Positions 5,599-7,124 of a stretch of DNA of 7,124 nucleotides are shown here, in pieces. Both the position numbers and the translations under genes were made by a program. This stretch comes from Modestobacter sp. GTDB lineage: Bacteria; Actinomycetota; Actinomycetes; Mycobacteriales; Geodermatophilaceae. The stretch lies in the NCBI GenBank assembly GCA_025965635.1, contig JAOPWO010000486.1:1-7124 (forward strand), read 5' to 3'. How positions within the stretch are numbered: the stretch's first letter is position 1; each line of letters starts with the position of its first letter. Below the pieces are notes generated by a model, which searched no databases, was not told where the DNA came from, and was given only the letters and a program-made list of their open reading frames with translations.

Positions 5599-6888
5599 TC
5601 AGTGCGCGCGCAGCTCCCGGCGCCGGAGCGCGGCCGAGACGGCCAGCACGCCGAGGCCCAGCACGGCCAGCCCGGCGCCGACCAGGCTGGGGGCGGTGTA
5701 GCCGAGCCCCGCGGCGATGACCAGGCCGCCGATCCAGGCCCCGAGGGCGTTGGCGGCGTTGAGCGCGGAGTGGTTCAGCGCGGCGCCGAGCATCTGCGCG
5801 TCGCCGGCCACCTCCATCAGTCGCAGCTGCAGCAGGACGACCAGCGTCGAGGCGGCCGCCGCGACGGCGAACACCAGCGCGGTCAGCGATCCCGCGTGCC
5901 GGGCGGCGAGCGGCACGACCGCCAGCAGCAGCCCGGTGACCACCATGGCGCCGACGAGGGAGCGGAACAGCGCCCGGTCGGCCAGCCGGCCGCCGAGGGT
6001 GGTGCCGGCGACACCGCCGAGCCCGAACGCCAGCAGCACGACGGGCACGAAGCCGGCGGAGGCACCGGCGACCTCTGTGACGATCGGGGCGATGTAGCTG
6101 TACATGGCGAACATCCCGCCGAAGCCGACGACGCCGACCAGCAGCGTGAGCAGCACCTGCGGCCGGCGCAGCGCGCCCAGCTCGGTGCGCATGCTGGCCG
6201 AGGGCCGCCCCGGCGTCGCGGGCACGACGGTGAGGACGGCAGCCACCGTGAGCGCGGCGATCACCACGACCGCCCAGTAGGCGGCCCGCCAGCCGAGGTG
6301 CTGCCCGAGCCAGGTCGCGGCCGGGACACCGGCGACGTTCGCGATGGCCAGGCCCAGCATCACCGAGCTCACCGCCCGGCCGCGCAGGTGCGGAGCGACC
6401 AGCGAGGCGGCGATGAGCGACGCGACGCCGAAGTAGGCGCCGTGCGGCAGTCCGGCGACGACCCGGGCGACCAGCAGGGTGCGGTAGCCGGGGGCCAGTG
6501 CGGTGAGTGCGTTGCCGGCCAGCAGCGCCGTCATCAGGCCGGTGACGAGCAGCCGCCGGGGCAGCCGCGCGCCCAGCGCCGCGATCACCGGCGCACCGAC
6601 CACCACGCCGACGGCGTAGGCGGAGATCACGTGCCCGCCGGTCGGGATGTCCACGCCGATGCCGGCGGCGATGTCGGGGAGCAGGCCCATGGTCACGAAC
6701 TCGGTGGTGCCGATGGCGAAGCCGCCGAGCCCGAGGGCGAGCAGCGCCAGGGCGACCCGCGGACCGGACAGCGCGGGAGCCAGGTGCTCGTGCCCCGCGG
6801 CTGCCGGGGCCGCGGGGCGGGCGGGCGGGGCATCGACGGCGGGGAGGTCCGGCACGTACCTGGCGAAGGCGCCGGGCCGCGTGACCAT
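5599..6888 (-). CDS. MFS transporter, DHA1 family (AraJ/YdhP-like efflux)
   Basis: This 429-residue inner-membrane protein is predicted to have 12 transmembrane segments, the first at about 44-66. The signature GTTEFVTMGLLPDIA at 60-74, the loop-2/3 motif GARLPRR at 106-112, GLPHGAYFGV at 146-155, and LNHSALNAANALGAWIGG at 371-388 are all typical of the AraJ/YdhP/PbuE-like DHA1 drug and metabolite efflux group. The central loop lies near 223-243. The substrate cannot be told; sugars, purines and drugs are all known in the group. The first about 43 residues are a Pro/Ala-rich cytoplasmic extension. The start is uncertain: ATG 6888 lacks a clear ribosome binding site, and GTG 6855 (418 residues) is possible. 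It lies upstream of coxS on the same strand but 291 bp away, so a shared transcript is not evident. No sequence sign ties it to CO or to the hydroxylase. Confidence 0.9.
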   Translation of the reverse strand: MVTRPGAFARYVPDLPAVDAPPARPAAPAAAGHEHLAPALSGPRVALALLALGLGGFAIGTTEFVTMGLLPDIAAGIGVDIPTGGHVISAYAVGVVVGAPVIAALGARLPRRLLVTGLMTALLAGNALTALAPGYRTLLVARVVAGLPHGAYFGVASLIAASLVAPHLRGRAVSSVMLGLAIANVAGVPAATWLGQHLGWRAAYWAVVVIAALTVAAVLTVVPATPGRPSASMRTELGALRRPQVLLTLLVGVVGFGGMFAMYSYIAPIVTEVAGASAGFVPVVLLAFGLGGVAGTTLGGRLADRALFRSLVGAMVVTGLLLAVVPLAARHAGSLTALVFAVAAAASTLVVLLQLRLMEVAGDAQMLGAALNHSALNAANALGAWIGGLVIAAGLGYTAPSLVGAGLAVLGLGVLAVSAALRRRELRAH

Positions 6889-6980
6889 TCCCGGCGTACG
6901 GGGCTGCCGGGTCAAGGACCGCTGCTGTGTTGCCGACCATGCAGGCAGACGTGCACGGACGGCGAGGGAGCGGGTGGCGG
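6889..6980. promoter_or_regulatory. Divergent intergenic region
   Basis: These 92 bp separate the MFS gene (-) from the exported-protein gene (+) and should hold both promoters. On the minus strand TTGACC (6915-6910) is a good -35. At 17-bp spacing the -10 position reads GGGAAT, which overlaps the assigned ATG. No clear promoter is seen for the plus-strand gene. Confidence 0.4.
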
Positions 6981-7124
6981 ATGACGAGCAGACGCAGGAG
7001 GCGGACCCGCCGGGGCACCGCCGGGATCGCTGCGGGGATCGCCGGGGCGGCTGCCGTCGTCCTCGCGGCGAGCGTCGGCGGCCTGCTGGTGGCAGCAGCC
7101 CCGGCCGCACCGCCGGTCGCGGTC
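6981..7124 (+). CDS. N-terminus of an exported or membrane-anchored protein (3' part outside window)
   Basis: ATG 6981 opens a frame that runs uninterrupted off the window end (48 codons seen). A purine-rich GAGGGAG lies about 10 nt upstream. The product starts with a strongly basic n-region (MTSRRRRRTRRG), then a hydrophobic stretch at about 13-40 rich in Ala, Gly, Val and Leu. An AAAPAAP segment at about 38-44 could hold a signal peptidase cleavage site. This is a signal peptide or N-terminal anchor. The run of arginines could suit Tat export, but the usual FLK part of the Tat motif is missing, so Sec is as likely. An in-frame ATG at 6939 would add 14 residues but has no ribosome binding site. 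The mature domain is not visible, so function is unknown. Confidence 0.6.
   Translation, partial: MTSRRRRRTRRGTAGIAAGIAGAAAVVLAASVGGLLVAAAPAAPPVAV

Noticed and set aside
6939..6980. In-frame ATG at 6939 as start of the exported protein
   Set aside because: No ribosome binding site upstream, and it would put 14 extra residues before the basic n-region of the signal peptide.
5405..7018. Long open frames on both strands overlapping the MFS gene (5405-7018 minus, 5497-6984 plus)
   Set aside because: Arg/Gly/Ala-rich shadows with no membrane segments or motifs, while the MFS frame has clear family signatures.

Overview
The window is very GC-rich, with strong G/C preference at third codon positions, frequent GTG starts and GGAGG-type ribosome binding sites. 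This points to a high-GC actinobacterium. The family Geodermatophilaceae or a relative is a guess from style only; the genus cannot be read from the sequence.

Layout, left to right. (1) Positions 1-132 (+): the last 43 codons of a probable alpha/beta hydrolase. (2) Positions 131-165: a perfect 16-bp hairpin between convergent genes, a likely bidirectional terminator. (3) Positions 170-1234 (-): coxG, an SRPBCC protein with a long Ala/Pro/Thr-rich linker and a C-terminal membrane anchor. (4) Positions 1235-1436: a spacer with two tandem hairpins and an inverted repeat. (5) Positions 1437-5307 (-): the core operon, transcribed coxS, coxL, coxM, with 4-nt ATGA and GTGA stop/start overlaps. (6) Positions 5308-5598: the region upstream of coxS, with a CRP/GlxR-like site, a palindrome and a short direct repeat. 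(7) Positions 5599-6888 (-): a DHA1-type MFS efflux transporter. (8) Positions 6889-6980: a divergent intergenic region. (9) Positions 6981-7124 (+): the start of an exported protein with an Arg-rich signal peptide, cut by the window end.

The central system is a heterotrimeric molybdenum hydroxylase: CoxS (two [2Fe-2S] clusters), CoxL (Mo-MCD active site) and CoxM (FAD). CoxL carries AYRGAGR at the active-site loop, not the AYxCSFR of bona fide aerobic CO dehydrogenase, and the gene order is S-L-M. Both mark a form II enzyme, whose physiological substrate is unsettled. CoxG probably tethers or couples the soluble enzyme to the membrane quinone pool. No cox maturation genes (coxD, coxE, XdhC/CoxF-like) lie in the window.

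The most notable points are the form II enzyme paired with a membrane-anchored CoxG, the low-complexity tail on CoxL, the hairpins that appear to uncouple coxG from coxSLM, and the possible regulatory sites before coxS and coxG. I found no RNA gene, CRISPR array or insertion sequence.
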